Part shown: piece by piece, positions 34,403 to 43,586 of the stretch
How the letters are laid out: each line of letters begins with the position of its first letter
How positions within the stretch are numbered: position 1 is the stretch's first letter
DNA from: Flavobacterium sp. UBA7665
GTDB taxonomy: Bacteria; Bacteroidota; Bacteroidia; Flavobacteriales; Flavobacteriaceae
Direction: 5' to 3'
Assembly: GCA_002483285.1 (NCBI GenBank)
Contig: DLHP01000004.1
Location: 62,001-126,000, forward strand
DNA: 64,000 nucleotides
Position numbers and translations under genes: made by a program
The notes under the pieces: model-generated
Seen by the model: the letters and a program-made list of their open reading frames with translations, nothing else
Databases searched by the model: none
What the model was told of the DNA's origin: nothing

Positions 34403-35197
34403 TTATCTTTTGATTTTGTTGACAATGCGTCGGTAGAATTTGGCTATTTTTTTCCTGAAAGCATAGCTTTTATCCTTAAAGATGATCGGAGCCGACACAG
34501 TTGCATTTCCTGGTTTCACCCTTGCAAAAACCGCGTCAATCCTTGCGGTATGCTGCTGGTTACTACCATAAGAGCGCGCGTACCAGGTGTGGTACAACAA
34601 GTCGCTACCCAAATCATCAGCGACTTTATTGGTGATGGCATCATCTGGAAAAGGAACCGACGCGTCAAGGAACAGCATCTTTCGTCCGTTGCGTCGCAGC
34701 CAGAAATAAAAACAGTAATAGGGTTCAAAAGTGCTCTCGGCATTGTACGACGAGGTAAGTTGGGTAAGATCATCATCGAATTCACCGGCAGTTACGTATT
34801 GGTGTTGCAGGACTTCGCGCTCGTTCCAGAGGGCAAGGGCGTCCTTAAAGTTCAGGATTGAAAAAAAAGTATTGATGGCGTAAGGATTCTGCATCCGGTG
34901 TGGGATCACGCCGCCGTCGCGTACGCCACAAACGCTATAACCCTGCTCTTGCATGCGCTCAATACATCCAAAAACCAGTTCGGGCTGGATGAACAAGACG
35001 TCCTCATCGGCCATAATCAACCAATCGATAGGCTCATCCTTAAGTTTCCTGAACATATACCGTACGCTGTCCATGGCGTGCATGCCATTTCGCCCGTCGA
35101 TGACGTACTTAGGAATCCCTTGCGGAAACAGCCGTGACGATTTAGCGTACAGTTCAAAATTGACCACGGTAGAAAGGATGGCGATTTTCTTATCCAT
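34403..35197 (-). CDS. Putative glycosyltransferase (GT-A-like), unassigned family
   Basis: A 264-residue cytosolic protein. IDWLIMADEDVLFIQPELVF looks like a GT-A nucleotide-sugar site with an acidic DED motif, and FDDDLTQLTSS with YCFYFWLRRNGRKML resembles a later acceptor segment. The N-terminus (KIAILSTVVNFELYAKSSRL) is unlike common GT2. I cannot name the family. The start at 35197 overlaps the upstream gene by 8 bases, so it is coupled to the nonulosonate cassette. Confidence 0.6.
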   Translation of the reverse strand: MDKKIAILSTVVNFELYAKSSRLFPQGIPKYVIDGRNGMHAMDSVRYMFRKLKDEPIDWLIMADEDVLFIQPELVFGCIERMQEQGYSVCGVRDGGVIPHRMQNPYAINTFFSILNFKDALALWNEREVLQHQYVTAGEFDDDLTQLTSSYNAESTFEPYYCFYFWLRRNGRKMLFLDASVPFPDDAITNKVADDLGSDLLYHTWYARSYGSNQQHTARIDAVFARVKPGNATVSAPIIFKDKSYAFRKKIAKFYRRIVNKIKR

Positions 35198-36623
35198 GGG
35201 CCAGTTTTTTTGTTGTGGCAACGGTTGGGTCGTCGATGATTTGGTTTATGGTTTCCAAGATACGTGTCGAGGCGTCCTGTGGAGGATGCTGATTGATGCG
35301 TTCAAACCAACGTTTGGCCTCCCGAACGGTTTGCCCCGAATCATGCAGCCCTTTAAAGATCACCTCCGAAATACGTTGCGGATTGTCAATCCAAAGTACC
35401 GACTCGCGCGAAGGCATCGAACGGAAATGAACAAAACGGTAAATTTTTTCTACCGACCAACCCGGTTGTTTTGAATCGGCCACGTCGTAATTGATGTATG
35501 CACAAGGCTTGTCATACGAAATGTAATCAAACACCATCGATGAGCCGAGGTTAATGACCATCTCGGTGTGTGCAATCGTATTGACCTGCAAATCGACGTC
35601 TTCCTTGGTGGGCAACACCGTATTCCAGTAATCACCCATTTTTTTCCACTTGGGATCCACTGCAGTGAGGAGGTCGGCATTTTTAGCCAATACAGCATCA
35701 TAGCGATCGGAGAAATCTACCGGACATCTGCGAAACAGAATTCCCAAATTATGTCCCTCGTTGTTGAGTCGGCGCACGGCATCGGCGGTATCGGCCAAAT
35801 ATTGCGGATCATCGGGCGACGTGGTCACATCATCACCAGAATAGCAAATGTATTTTTTGTTGGGATCGAGCCCGTAGGTCCTGAAAAAATCGGCGCGCGA
35901 CTCCAAATTGCGACGATAGGTATGCGTTTCAAATTGCGGCGTGCCGGTTACCCTCACCTGATTGGGCCTGACAAACGGGTAATACTGCAGCAATTCGTTT
36001 TTCATATAATCGCTCCACACAAAATAATAATCGGGTTCGAGTACGAGCGTGGCTTTGGGCAGGTTGTCCCACGAAAAAATAAAAGTCGCGGTTGGAATCC
36101 CAAGCTCCTGTGCAGCCAGAATCGGTGCCAATGCCGACACCGTGCGCTGGTTGGTGCAAAATACCATAGCGGGCCTTTCGCGCCTGAGCGTTTCAAGGCA
36201 TTCGCGGTAATATGGTGTTTGCTTTTCAAGACTCGAGATGTACTTCCTGATTTTTGCGGCGCCTTTTTCTGAACTGTACAAAGCGGTCAGGGTTTTGATC
36301 GCGGTGGTTTTCACCCATTTGACCAGCGTGCCCGATGCAAAAGGAAAACGGTAACTGTCATACACCCGATCGTTAGACCGGCGGATGTTTTCATTGAGGT
36401 CAATCTGCACGCGCGCCTTCTTAAAAATATCGGTAAGCGGATGCATTTTGGGATTCACAATCCTGATTTCCTTAAAGCCAAGGCTCGAAATATCAAAAGA
36501 AGTATTGTTCCAGAACGTCAGGTCAAAGCCCATTTGCCGGCCTTTCTCATAGAAATCGGTATAGGCAAAATTGCGCAGGCCAATGCCATCGGGAAGCAAC
36601 AGGAACACTTTATTATTCTTCAT
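35190..36623 (-). CDS. GT-B-like transferase (CDP-glycerol transferase/UDP-GlcNAc epimerase-like fold)
   Basis: A 477-residue protein. The C-terminal half has NLGSSMVFDYISYDKPCAYI, as in the donor domain of epimerase-type and CDP-glycerol-transferase-like GT-B folds. The middle has FIFSWDNLPKATLVLEPDYY and VRVTGTPQFETHTYRR. No named family is certain. It is joined to neuC by a 1-base TGATG overlap, so it is a candidate nonulosonic-acid (CMP-sugar) transferase by context alone. The start at 36623 is chosen over 36662, which would extend into neuC. Confidence 0.65.
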   Translation of the reverse strand: MKNNKVFLLLPDGIGLRNFAYTDFYEKGRQMGFDLTFWNNTSFDISSLGFKEIRIVNPKMHPLTDIFKKARVQIDLNENIRRSNDRVYDSYRFPFASGTLVKWVKTTAIKTLTALYSSEKGAAKIRKYISSLEKQTPYYRECLETLRRERPAMVFCTNQRTVSALAPILAAQELGIPTATFIFSWDNLPKATLVLEPDYYFVWSDYMKNELLQYYPFVRPNQVRVTGTPQFETHTYRRNLESRADFFRTYGLDPNKKYICYSGDDVTTSPDDPQYLADTADAVRRLNNEGHNLGILFRRCPVDFSDRYDAVLAKNADLLTAVDPKWKKMGDYWNTVLPTKEDVDLQVNTIAHTEMVINLGSSMVFDYISYDKPCAYINYDVADSKQPGWSVEKIYRFVHFRSMPSRESVLWIDNPQRISEVIFKGLHDSGQTVREAKRWFERINQHPPQDASTRILETINQIIDDPTVATTKKLAHG

Positions 36624-37753
36624 CACAAATCTCTGAATTGTTTTTGGTGGTTGATGTGCCAAATTGCGGGTTCAAGCAAAGATTCGAGGAACAATCCGGC
36701 GCTGTTTCCGCTGCCAAAATCGGCTTGGTCGGGATTGACCTGGTGTGCATCAATCGACGCCAATGCGCCTAAAATACTTTGAGTGTCGTAACCCACATTG
36801 AGGATGTCGGCATGAACCGCCCTATTTTGCTGGCGTGTCCCAATGTTGATAATGGGAATGCCATAATACGGTGCCTCACGGATACCGGCGCTGCTGTTGC
36901 CAATGATGAATTGCGCGTGTTTGAGCAGCGTCAGGAAATATTCAAAACGCAATGACGGAAAAATCCTAAAGCGTGCGTTGTCTTTTAATTTTTGATAAGC
37001 GCCGATGATGTACTGGCTGCCCAAATCGTTATTCGGGAAAATCACCACATATTGGTGCGTGTCTTGTTCGAGCGCGGCCACAAAGGCATTGGCGTATTGC
37101 TCCATGTCTTTGGCTTCGGTGGTCACCGGATGGAACATTGCAACCGCATACTGCTCAAATCCAATCTCGTAATAATGTTTGGCCGTTTGCAGGTCGGGCA
37201 GCTCGTTAGAAAACATAATGTCTATATCGGGCGAACCGATCGTAAACACCGATGATTTCATCTCGCCCATCTGGCGCAGTCGCTTGCTTGCCTCGGCATT
37301 CGAAACAAAATGGATATGGCTGAGTTTGCTCACGCTGTGACGGATGAGTTCATCCACGGTTCCAGACAATTCGCCGCCCTCGATGTGGGCCACCAAAACA
37401 TTGTTGAGCGAGCCTACAATCGCACCGGCCAAAGTTTCTACACGGTCGCCATGCACCACAATCATGTCGGGTTGCACTTCTTTGACGTAAGCCGAAAGTC
37501 CTTCGATGGTTTTGGCCAAGGTCAAATCCATGGTGGTTTCGTGGGTATGGTTGTGAAAAGTATGAAGGTTAGAGAATCCGCAGCGCTCGATTTCAAGCAC
37601 CGTGTAGCCGTATTCCTGCTGCAAATGCATGCCGGTCACGAAAACAAACGCCTCGAACGCGGGATGGCTTTCGAGGATTTGGATCAGCGATTTGATCTTC
37701 CCAAAATCGGCTCTGGTGCCCGTAAGGAACAATATTTTTCGGCGGTTACTCAA
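36623..37753 (-). CDS. neuC: Hydrolysing UDP-GlcNAc (or UDP-diNAcBac) 2-epimerase
   Basis: A 376-residue GT-B-fold enzyme that opens nonulosonate synthesis by releasing ManNAc (NeuC) or 2,4-diacetamido-trideoxymannose (LegG). Motifs are LTGTRADFGK, MIVVHGDRVETLAGAI, VAHIEGGELSGTVDE, and FIIGNSSAGIREAPYYGIP. The start is a TTG at 37753, five residues before the conserved core and overlapping neuB by 8 bases. Whether its substrate is plain UDP-GlcNAc or the bacillosamine type cannot be read from motifs. Confidence 0.93.
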   Translation of the reverse strand: MSNRRKILFLTGTRADFGKIKSLIQILESHPAFEAFVFVTGMHLQQEYGYTVLEIERCGFSNLHTFHNHTHETTMDLTLAKTIEGLSAYVKEVQPDMIVVHGDRVETLAGAIVGSLNNVLVAHIEGGELSGTVDELIRHSVSKLSHIHFVSNAEASKRLRQMGEMKSSVFTIGSPDIDIMFSNELPDLQTAKHYYEIGFEQYAVAMFHPVTTEAKDMEQYANAFVAALEQDTHQYVVIFPNNDLGSQYIIGAYQKLKDNARFRIFPSLRFEYFLTLLKHAQFIIGNSSAGIREAPYYGIPIINIGTRQQNRAVHADILNVGYDTQSILGALASIDAHQVNPDQADFGSGNSAGLFLESLLEPAIWHINHQKQFRDL

Positions 37754-38786
37754 AGTCGGTCCAATCTAATTGCTCGTCGTTTTCAATGTTGCGTGTGGCG
37801 GTTTTACCAAGGATGTCGTTGAAATTTTCGGCCAATATCTTCCCGGTTCCCGGACGTTTGACCCAGATGTTTTCCTTGCTGAGCCTTTCGCCTTTCTGGA
37901 TCGCATGGATGCTGCAAACCGTCGCAAAAGCGAAATCGATGGTCACCTGTTCTTCTTTCGCTGGCTGTTTCGTGCCGCCACGCATTTGCCAGATTTCGTT
38001 CGAGCTTTGGATGAGTTCGGCGCAGGCTTGCTCGTCCATGCTGCAGACGATATCGGGACCGGTGCGGTTCATATGGTCGGTGAAATGGCGTTCGAGAATC
38101 GAGGCGCCCAAAGCCACCGCGCCCAAACAGGCGTTGTTGTTGAGCGTATGGTCGCTGAGTCCGAAAGCCTTTTCGGGAAAAGCGTTGTGCAATTCGGTCA
38201 TAGCGCCAAAACGTACCAAGTGGATCGGTGTTGGGTACAAATTCGTGGTATGCAACAACGCCACCGGAACCTGGTGTTTATCAAAAATGGCAACGGCTTT
38301 GCGCACGCTTTCAATGGTATTCATACCGGTACTCAAAATCACGGGTTTTCCAAATGAAGCGATATGCTCGAGCAGCGGATAGTTGTTGCATTCGCCCGAA
38401 CCAATCTTGTACGCTGGGATGTCGAATTTTTTAAGTCGCTCGGCGGCCGCACGTGAAAACGGCGTCGAAATAAAAATCATGCCTTTACTTTCAACGTAAT
38501 TCTTAAGTTCGAGTTCTTCTTTTTCGTCGAGCGCACAACGTTCCATGATTTCGTAAATCGAGACATCGGCATTTCCGGGAATGACTTTTTTGGCTGCGCC
38601 GCTCATTTCGTCGGCTACGATATGTGTTTGGTGTTTAACTACCTCCACACCTGCGCGGTGGGCAGCGTCTACCATTTCTTTGGCAACTGCTAAAGATCCT
38701 TCGTGGTTGATTCCGATTTCGGCAATCACCAACGGCGGAAAATCAGGGCCAATCTTACGGCCTGCTATTTCTAGGGATGGATTCAT
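37746..38786 (-). CDS. neuB: N-acetylneuraminate/legionaminate synthase
   Basis: A 346-residue aldolase-type enzyme condensing phosphoenolpyruvate with a 6-carbon N-acyl sugar into a nonulosonic acid. The TIM barrel (1-about 265) has VIAEIGINHEGSLAVAKEMV, YKIGSGECNNYPLLEHI, FGLSDHTLNNNACLGAVALG, LERHFT and the expected metal and substrate residues. A C-terminal SAF antifreeze-like domain follows (about 285-340). It is coupled to its neighbours by ATGA (upstream) and 8-base (downstream) overlaps. The product may be Neu5Ac or legionaminic acid. Confidence 0.95.
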   Translation of the reverse strand: MNPSLEIAGRKIGPDFPPLVIAEIGINHEGSLAVAKEMVDAAHRAGVEVVKHQTHIVADEMSGAAKKVIPGNADVSIYEIMERCALDEKEELELKNYVESKGMIFISTPFSRAAAERLKKFDIPAYKIGSGECNNYPLLEHIASFGKPVILSTGMNTIESVRKAVAIFDKHQVPVALLHTTNLYPTPIHLVRFGAMTELHNAFPEKAFGLSDHTLNNNACLGAVALGASILERHFTDHMNRTGPDIVCSMDEQACAELIQSSNEIWQMRGGTKQPAKEEQVTIDFAFATVCSIHAIQKGERLSKENIWVKRPGTGKILAENFNDILGKTATRNIENDEQLDWTDFE

Positions 38787-39436
38787 TTTATCATGTCTTT
38801 TAGGTCTCTAATATTTCTACGCGTAAACGATTTTACTTTCTCGACAAACCAGAACAGTTTCCTGCCCAAAGTGGGATCGGTAAAAATGAGCTGGCCACCG
38901 CCCATATAGGTTTCCGGGGTCGATGATCCGTGGGCATATTCGTGATTTCTCTTCAAGGTGATGACGTTGACGTGTTTGGCGTTTGGAAAAATTTCTTTGA
39001 CGCTGCGCGTTTGCGGCCCGCGGTCACCTTCTATGTAAATAATGGTATCCTTGTGGCACAGGCTTGCAATCTTGGCGAAACTTTCATCGGCTCCATCCAC
39101 TATGATTAGGTCGAATTGTTGCACCGGAACTTCAGAAACGCCCGAATACAATTCGATTGTATCAAAATCAATTACATTCTTTTGGAGCGCATCCAGGCAG
39201 AATCCATTGGCTTCGGTACCTACATAATGCAGGCCGAGGTTCTTCATTTTGTCATACTGCAAAACCGAGTCGCAGATGGCTCCAATGCCAAGGCCAACCT
39301 CGAGGATGTTTTTTGCTTTAAAGTTTTCGACAAGCCGCAGTATGGTTTTGATGGCATATTCGGATGCGATGTATTCACTGCCTTCGAGGGCGCAAAATCG
39401 CTTGTAGTTTTCTTCTGCTAATTGTTGGTAGGTCAT
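38783..39436 (-). CDS. Class I SAM-dependent methyltransferase inside the neu cassette
   Basis: A 217-residue protein with motif I NILEVGLGIGAICDSVL (about 40-56), an acidic motif II (YVGTEAN) and FDLIIVDGADESF as motif IV. The ATG at 39436 overlaps the neuA stop by 1 base (TGATG), and its own stop overlaps neuB (ATGA). This strict coupling suggests it acts on the nonulosonic acid, its precursor or the CMP-activated form, for example as an O-methyltransferase. That role is inference; a role elsewhere in the glycan is possible. Confidence 0.8.
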   Translation of the reverse strand: MTYQQLAEENYKRFCALEGSEYIASEYAIKTILRLVENFKAKNILEVGLGIGAICDSVLQYDKMKNLGLHYVGTEANGFCLDALQKNVIDFDTIELYSGVSEVPVQQFDLIIVDGADESFAKIASLCHKDTIIYIEGDRGPQTRSVKEIFPNAKHVNVITLKRNHEYAHGSSTPETYMGGGQLIFTDPTLGRKLFWFVEKVKSFTRRNIRDLKDMIK

Positions 39437-40098
39437 CAAGATTTGGGGGTTATTTTATAGAGGCAGGTTGCGAGGTCAAAATCGGATTGGGTATCGATGT
39501 CTACGCTCGCGAACGGATGATCAACAATAAGTGGGAACTGGCGCTCGCCCATGATTTTTTCCTGTAACAGCAATTCGGAATCGATTAAATACAACAGTCC
39601 GTTTTCATAATACAGCGGCTCAAGATCCTGACTGCGCTGCCCGATTTGGTAATTGAACGGGACAAAATTGCCTTCAATGATTTTACCCAGTTTGTGGTGG
39701 TTGCGGCTAACGGTCATCAGGCTGTCGGACTGGGTTTGTTGGAAAATTTCGAAAGCCTCTTGAAGCAAGCCCGCTGGCCGCAGCGGATTGGTGGGTTGCA
39801 GCAAAAATACGGTACCTTGAAAACCGAGTATTTCAACGACATGTTTCAAGGCAGTCACGGTGGGTTCTGTGTCGCCCGAAATAGCTGCCGGACGGTCTAT
39901 CACTTGTGCGCCGTAACGCAAGGCCACTTCTTTGATTTCGCGGTCGTCGGTAGAGACGTAAACCGCATCGATAAAGGCATGGCGTTGTGCTTCGAGGATG
40001 CTATGTGCAACGAGCGGAAGGTCGCCGAGTGGCATTATGTTTTTTCCGGGCAGCCGTTTAGAACCTCCTCTGGCCGGAATGATGGCAATACTCTTCAT
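39436..40098 (-). CDS. neuA: CMP-nonulosonate (N-acylneuraminate) cytidylyltransferase
   Basis: A 220-residue enzyme activating the nonulosonic acid with CTP. It shows the P-loop-like AIIPARGGSKRLPGKNI at the start, IDAVYVSTDDREI and FLLQPTNPLR. The family's metal-site Asp occurs in SVDIDTQSDFDLA near the C-terminus. It has no fused hydrolase domain. It begins 30 bases after the GT2 gene stop and leads the tightly coupled set neuA-methyltransferase-neuB-neuC. Confidence 0.95.
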   Translation of the reverse strand: MKSIAIIPARGGSKRLPGKNIMPLGDLPLVAHSILEAQRHAFIDAVYVSTDDREIKEVALRYGAQVIDRPAAISGDTEPTVTALKHVVEILGFQGTVFLLQPTNPLRPAGLLQEAFEIFQQTQSDSLMTVSRNHHKLGKIIEGNFVPFNYQIGQRSQDLEPLYYENGLLYLIDSELLLQEKIMGERQFPLIVDHPFASVDIDTQSDFDLATCLYKITPKS

Positions 40099-40128
40099 TA
40101 GTGGGTAAAATGGAGGCGTAAAAATAAA

Positions 40129-41037
40129 CTAATTTTCCGGTTTCCAATACAATTTAATTTCTTCCAATTGCAGGAAACGCTCATATTCTGCGAGGGTTAA
40201 TCGATTGCTGTTGCGCCTGATTTTGGGGATGGCCAACACCACATCGGCCAAAGCCTGTGCAATGGCACGCAGCGCGCGAAAATCACCTTTAAAAACCTTT
40301 GTTTTGAGTTGAATCCAAATGGTGTAAGCCAGCAGTCGCGGGATTTTCACCCACGGATAGAACAAGAAATACAAATACCAACCCGCCCTGAGGGAACGCC
40401 TGAGCCGAATGGTGTAATCCTTGTCTTTCTTTCGCGCCTTAAGGTCAACGCGATGGTGTACCAAAACCGATGGCAGGTAATGGATTTCGAGTCCTTTTTT
40501 AAACATCTCATAAGCTGCAAAATCTTCTTCACCGTGAAAAATAAACCAGGACGGATAATCAGGAATTTGCTTCCAGGCGCTCATCCGCCAGGCATGCGCA
40601 CCGCCTGCAAAACTTTTCATCCGGATGGGTTTTTCGCTGCTGTGCGTAGAAGACGGCTCGGCGGTACTCCAGAAAATCCGGAACCCTACAAGGCTACACT
40701 CAGGATGCGATTCAAAATAACCGGCAATTAACTCTAACGGATTTTGTGTAATGAAATGCAAATCATCATCAATAGAAATGGCAAAGTCAGAAGTCGTCAA
40801 ACCCAAGAGTTTGTTGCGGCTGTAAATCAACCCGCGGCTCTTATTGTTGCGGATGCGGAGTATTTTTGGATGATGCGTTTGGAGGTAATCGGTTGTGCCG
40901 TCGGTGGATCCGTCATCGCAAATGATACAGCTCACCTCTGGCTTGGCCAGTAAATGGGCAATCTTGTCCAACGTAAAACGAAGGTCTTCGAGCCTGTTTT
41001 TAGTGGTAATCAGGATGGTAAAGGTGGCCGGATTCAC
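40129..41037 (-). CDS. GT2-family glycosyltransferase
   Basis: A 302-residue GT-A transferase beginning FTILITTKNRLEDLRFTL, with CIICDDGSTDGTTDYLQ, FAISIDDDLHF (metal site) and FHGEEDFAAYEMFKKG (acceptor-side ED). The C-terminus has a hydrophobic segment (AGWYLYFLFYPWVKI). Start: a GTG at 41037 sits 7 bases after the upstream stop and gives a normal GT2 N-terminus. An ATG at 41106 would overlap the upstream gene by 62 bases. Confidence 0.88.
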   Translation of the reverse strand: MNPATFTILITTKNRLEDLRFTLDKIAHLLAKPEVSCIICDDGSTDGTTDYLQTHHPKILRIRNNKSRGLIYSRNKLLGLTTSDFAISIDDDLHFITQNPLELIAGYFESHPECSLVGFRIFWSTAEPSSTHSSEKPIRMKSFAGGAHAWRMSAWKQIPDYPSWFIFHGEEDFAAYEMFKKGLEIHYLPSVLVHHRVDLKARKKDKDYTIRLRRSLRAGWYLYFLFYPWVKIPRLLAYTIWIQLKTKVFKGDFRALRAIAQALADVVLAIPKIRRNSNRLTLAEYERFLQLEEIKLYWKPEN

Positions 41038-41044
41038 GTATATC

Positions 41045-41830
41045 TTATTTGAATTGTTCGGGTTTGTTGGCCAGGAACCCAAACATAAAAAGTGTCCTTT
41101 TGGCAAGGTAAAACAAATCGACTGCGTAATTTTTGGTCAACCGCCACCAGATTACTACGGTGTATTTGAGGGTTTTGGGCAAAGACTGCTCGGTGTAATG
41201 CAATTGGTAACCGCCGACAATTTCGTTTTTTTCCCTGAAGAACAATTGCTTTTTATCGCGTTTGATGTCATAGCAGAAAATAGACGGAACAAACTCAATC
41301 TTATAGCCTTCCTTAAGGACGCGTTTAGACCATTCCTTGTCTTCAAAAGTAGGGACATCGCTCTTGAACGGATGCTTTTCCCAAACGCGCTTGTTGAACG
41401 CCGACCCGGCAAACATGACACCTGCCTTGTTGTAATCGTCCTGGCTTGACAAATTGTTGATGTAGGCTACATAGTCATGGGCATTGTGGATACAACGCAA
41501 ACCGGCAAGCTCATCTTCGCGTCCCTTGAATTTTTGGATAATGAGCTTGAAAAAATCGTGACTCACCGGGAAAGCATGCGCGCTGAACAACACCACGATA
41601 TCATGCGAAGCCTCGCGCGCCGCAACATTCGCGCTTTCGCCATAACTGAATTTTTCTATGGTAACGAATTTTGCGCCGTATTCCTGTGACACCGCGCGGC
41701 AACCGTCGGTAGAGAGATTGTCGAGTACAATAATCTCGGCAACATCGTCGGCGTAGCGCTCGCGCAGATCCTTCAATAGGAAGCGCAGGGCTTTTTCCTG
41801 GTTCTTATTTCTTATGACTACCGATACCAT
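41045..41830 (-). CDS. GT2-family glycosyltransferase
   Basis: A 261-residue GT-A transferase: MVSVVIRNKNQEKALRFLLK, EIIVLDNLSTDGCRAVS, IVVLFSAHAFPVSHDF and CIHNAHDYVAYINN. The usual DxD is replaced by SAH (FSAHAFP), a pattern seen in a rhamnosyltransferase-like GT2 branch. Acceptor-side DVPTFEDKEWSKR is present. The ATG overlaps the upstream stop by 1 base (TGATG), which decides the start over 41866. Confidence 0.85.
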   Translation of the reverse strand: MVSVVIRNKNQEKALRFLLKDLRERYADDVAEIIVLDNLSTDGCRAVSQEYGAKFVTIEKFSYGESANVAAREASHDIVVLFSAHAFPVSHDFFKLIIQKFKGREDELAGLRCIHNAHDYVAYINNLSSQDDYNKAGVMFAGSAFNKRVWEKHPFKSDVPTFEDKEWSKRVLKEGYKIEFVPSIFCYDIKRDKKQLFFREKNEIVGGYQLHYTEQSLPKTLKYTVVIWWRLTKNYAVDLFYLAKRTLFMFGFLANKPEQFK

Positions 41831-42687
41831 CAGTTGGGTGATTTTTCTCTTGTGTACATATCGCAAACCAAATTGCCATCGGCGTCAAATCGCCAGGTGC
41901 TCGATGATGTGGCTTTTTTATAATAGTAACGTTGCTCGTCTGTCATGTTCACGGGATCGATATACCAACCGCCATGCCTTGCTGTGTAAGGTCTTTTGGT
42001 CCTGATTCCCCTAAAAAAATTGGTGTATTTAAACAAGCGGCTCTCTGGACGGTATAGGGCAAATGTGGTGTCTATAATGGCCGAATAATTTCCGTCGGGC
42101 GTTTTCTTTTCCCAGAATTGCGACTCCCAATCTACTACTTTTTGGCGCTGCGGATGCGTAGCGGGGATATCATCGAGTTCAAGGCTAAAGCCCACTTTCT
42201 TTACAAACGGATTCTTGTCGAGTAGTGTTTTAAAGTACGAGAGGAAATCATCGGGGCAATCCTCGCGCGGTACGATATCGGGATCGGTAATTACAAAATA
42301 GCCTTTGCGGTAGTGGTCGTAGATTTCGCCCGAAAACCAAAAGGCACGATGCCCGCGATTTGTATTCATCTTGTGGATTGTCACACTGTCAGCGAGTTGT
42401 TCATAATACTCCAGCAATGGCGCGTAATCAGAAGTGTTATCGAGGATGATAATATTGGTATGGCCTGTTTTTTTGAGAAAATCAATCAACTGCTTCAGAT
42501 AAAACAACTGGTTGAAACTGATGATGATGATTGGGATAGATTTAGGATTGGCATTTTGCTGCCGAACCGTCTTATTGAAAGGATGACCCAAAAACGGCAC
42601 CGCATAAATAAAATTATGCGAGGCAAGGTTGTTGATTACCGATTTGAAGTGTTTTATAATGGGCAAATCTCTGAGCATTATTGGCAT
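41830..42687 (-). CDS. GT2-like glycosyltransferase
   Basis: A 285-residue protein. The N-terminal 50 residues are extra (DLPIIKHFKSVINNLASHNF). The GT-A core starts IPIIIISFNQLFYLKQLIDF and has IIILDNTSD, YFVITDPDIVPREDCPDDFL (DPD metal site) and RHGGWYIDPVNM near the end. The donor is unknown. It is joined to both neighbours by overlaps of 1 base. Confidence 0.8.
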   Translation of the reverse strand: MPIMLRDLPIIKHFKSVINNLASHNFIYAVPFLGHPFNKTVRQQNANPKSIPIIIISFNQLFYLKQLIDFLKKTGHTNIIILDNTSDYAPLLEYYEQLADSVTIHKMNTNRGHRAFWFSGEIYDHYRKGYFVITDPDIVPREDCPDDFLSYFKTLLDKNPFVKKVGFSLELDDIPATHPQRQKVVDWESQFWEKKTPDGNYSAIIDTTFALYRPESRLFKYTNFFRGIRTKRPYTARHGGWYIDPVNMTDEQRYYYKKATSSSTWRFDADGNLVCDMYTREKSPN

Positions 42688-43586
42688 TATCGTTTGTTCG
42701 AATTGCGAAAAAAACGGCGTACAAACTTAAGGAAATTTATCAAGCCGGTTCGGGACAGGTACCAAAAACACAACTTAAAAAACAAAGCCATTTGGGGTTT
42801 GCGAAAATAGTGTTTTTCTATGCGCCTAAGGATTTTCTTGCGGCCTAAAACTGTAAATTTCCTGCTGTGTTTTGCAATCATTTCACTGCAAAACAGATAG
42901 GTCGCCAATTGTTTGGCTGCGAGATTGTCTGACTTTCCTGAGACGCTCAACTCGCTTTCGCGGATAAACACCGCTGCCGAATTAATGCTGTAAACCTTAC
43001 CGAAATCAGAACATTCGAGTACCGCCATCTCGTCAGAATGCCAGGCGAGCGGAAAATCACGAAAACCCTTGTCCATCAAAGTGTCTTTTTTAAAAACATA
43101 TTCCCCGAGTGAACTTCTGGTTTCCCCGCTGAATTTGCGAATCAGGAAATGCGAAGATTTCTCGAGTTTGGGATGGGCAAAAAATTCCGATTGTTTCTCG
43201 CCTTTGCTGTCAATGATATAACTGGCAAAGCGCACTACGTTTAATGCTTCGAATTCGGATTGGTGTTTGTGAAATTCGCCCACGCAATAGTCTCCGAGCA
43301 AATCGTCATCGCCCAGGATCATCACCCAAAATGCATCGCCTACCAAGGACAGGCAACGTTCCCATTGTTTCACGAGCGACTGCCCGCCGAGGTTTTCGTC
43401 GAACCGATGGTAGGAGAAGTCTATTTTTCCGCGGTACTTTTCAAGCAGTTCTAGCGGACTTTCGGGACTGGCATCGTCACCAATGTACACCCGAAACCGC
43501 TGGTCGGTCTGGTTGACCAGCGACTGAAGTGTTGCCTCAAAAAAGGCAAGCCGGTGATACGGAATGACGATTGCGAGTGGCTGCAT
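42687..43586 (-). CDS. GT2-family glycosyltransferase
   Basis: A 299-residue GT-A transferase: LAIVIPYHRLAFFEATLQSL, FRVYIGDDASPESPLELL and FWVMILGDDDLLGDYCV as metal site. The C-terminal about 100 residues (FCSEMIAKHSRKFTVLGRKK) are basic and probably membrane-associated. It is an inverting transferase by family. It overlaps the upstream methyltransferase stop by 1 base. Confidence 0.88.
   Translation of the reverse strand: MQPLAIVIPYHRLAFFEATLQSLVNQTDQRFRVYIGDDASPESPLELLEKYRGKIDFSYHRFDENLGGQSLVKQWERCLSLVGDAFWVMILGDDDLLGDYCVGEFHKHQSEFEALNVVRFASYIIDSKGEKQSEFFAHPKLEKSSHFLIRKFSGETRSSLGEYVFKKDTLMDKGFRDFPLAWHSDEMAVLECSDFGKVYSINSAAVFIRESELSVSGKSDNLAAKQLATYLFCSEMIAKHSRKFTVLGRKKILRRIEKHYFRKPQMALFFKLCFWYLSRTGLINFLKFVRRFFRNSNKR

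Noticed and set aside
41038..41106. ATG start at 41106 for the GT2 gene ending at 40129
   Set aside because: It would overlap the upstream gene by 62 bases and add a non-family N-terminus; the GTG at 41037 fits better.
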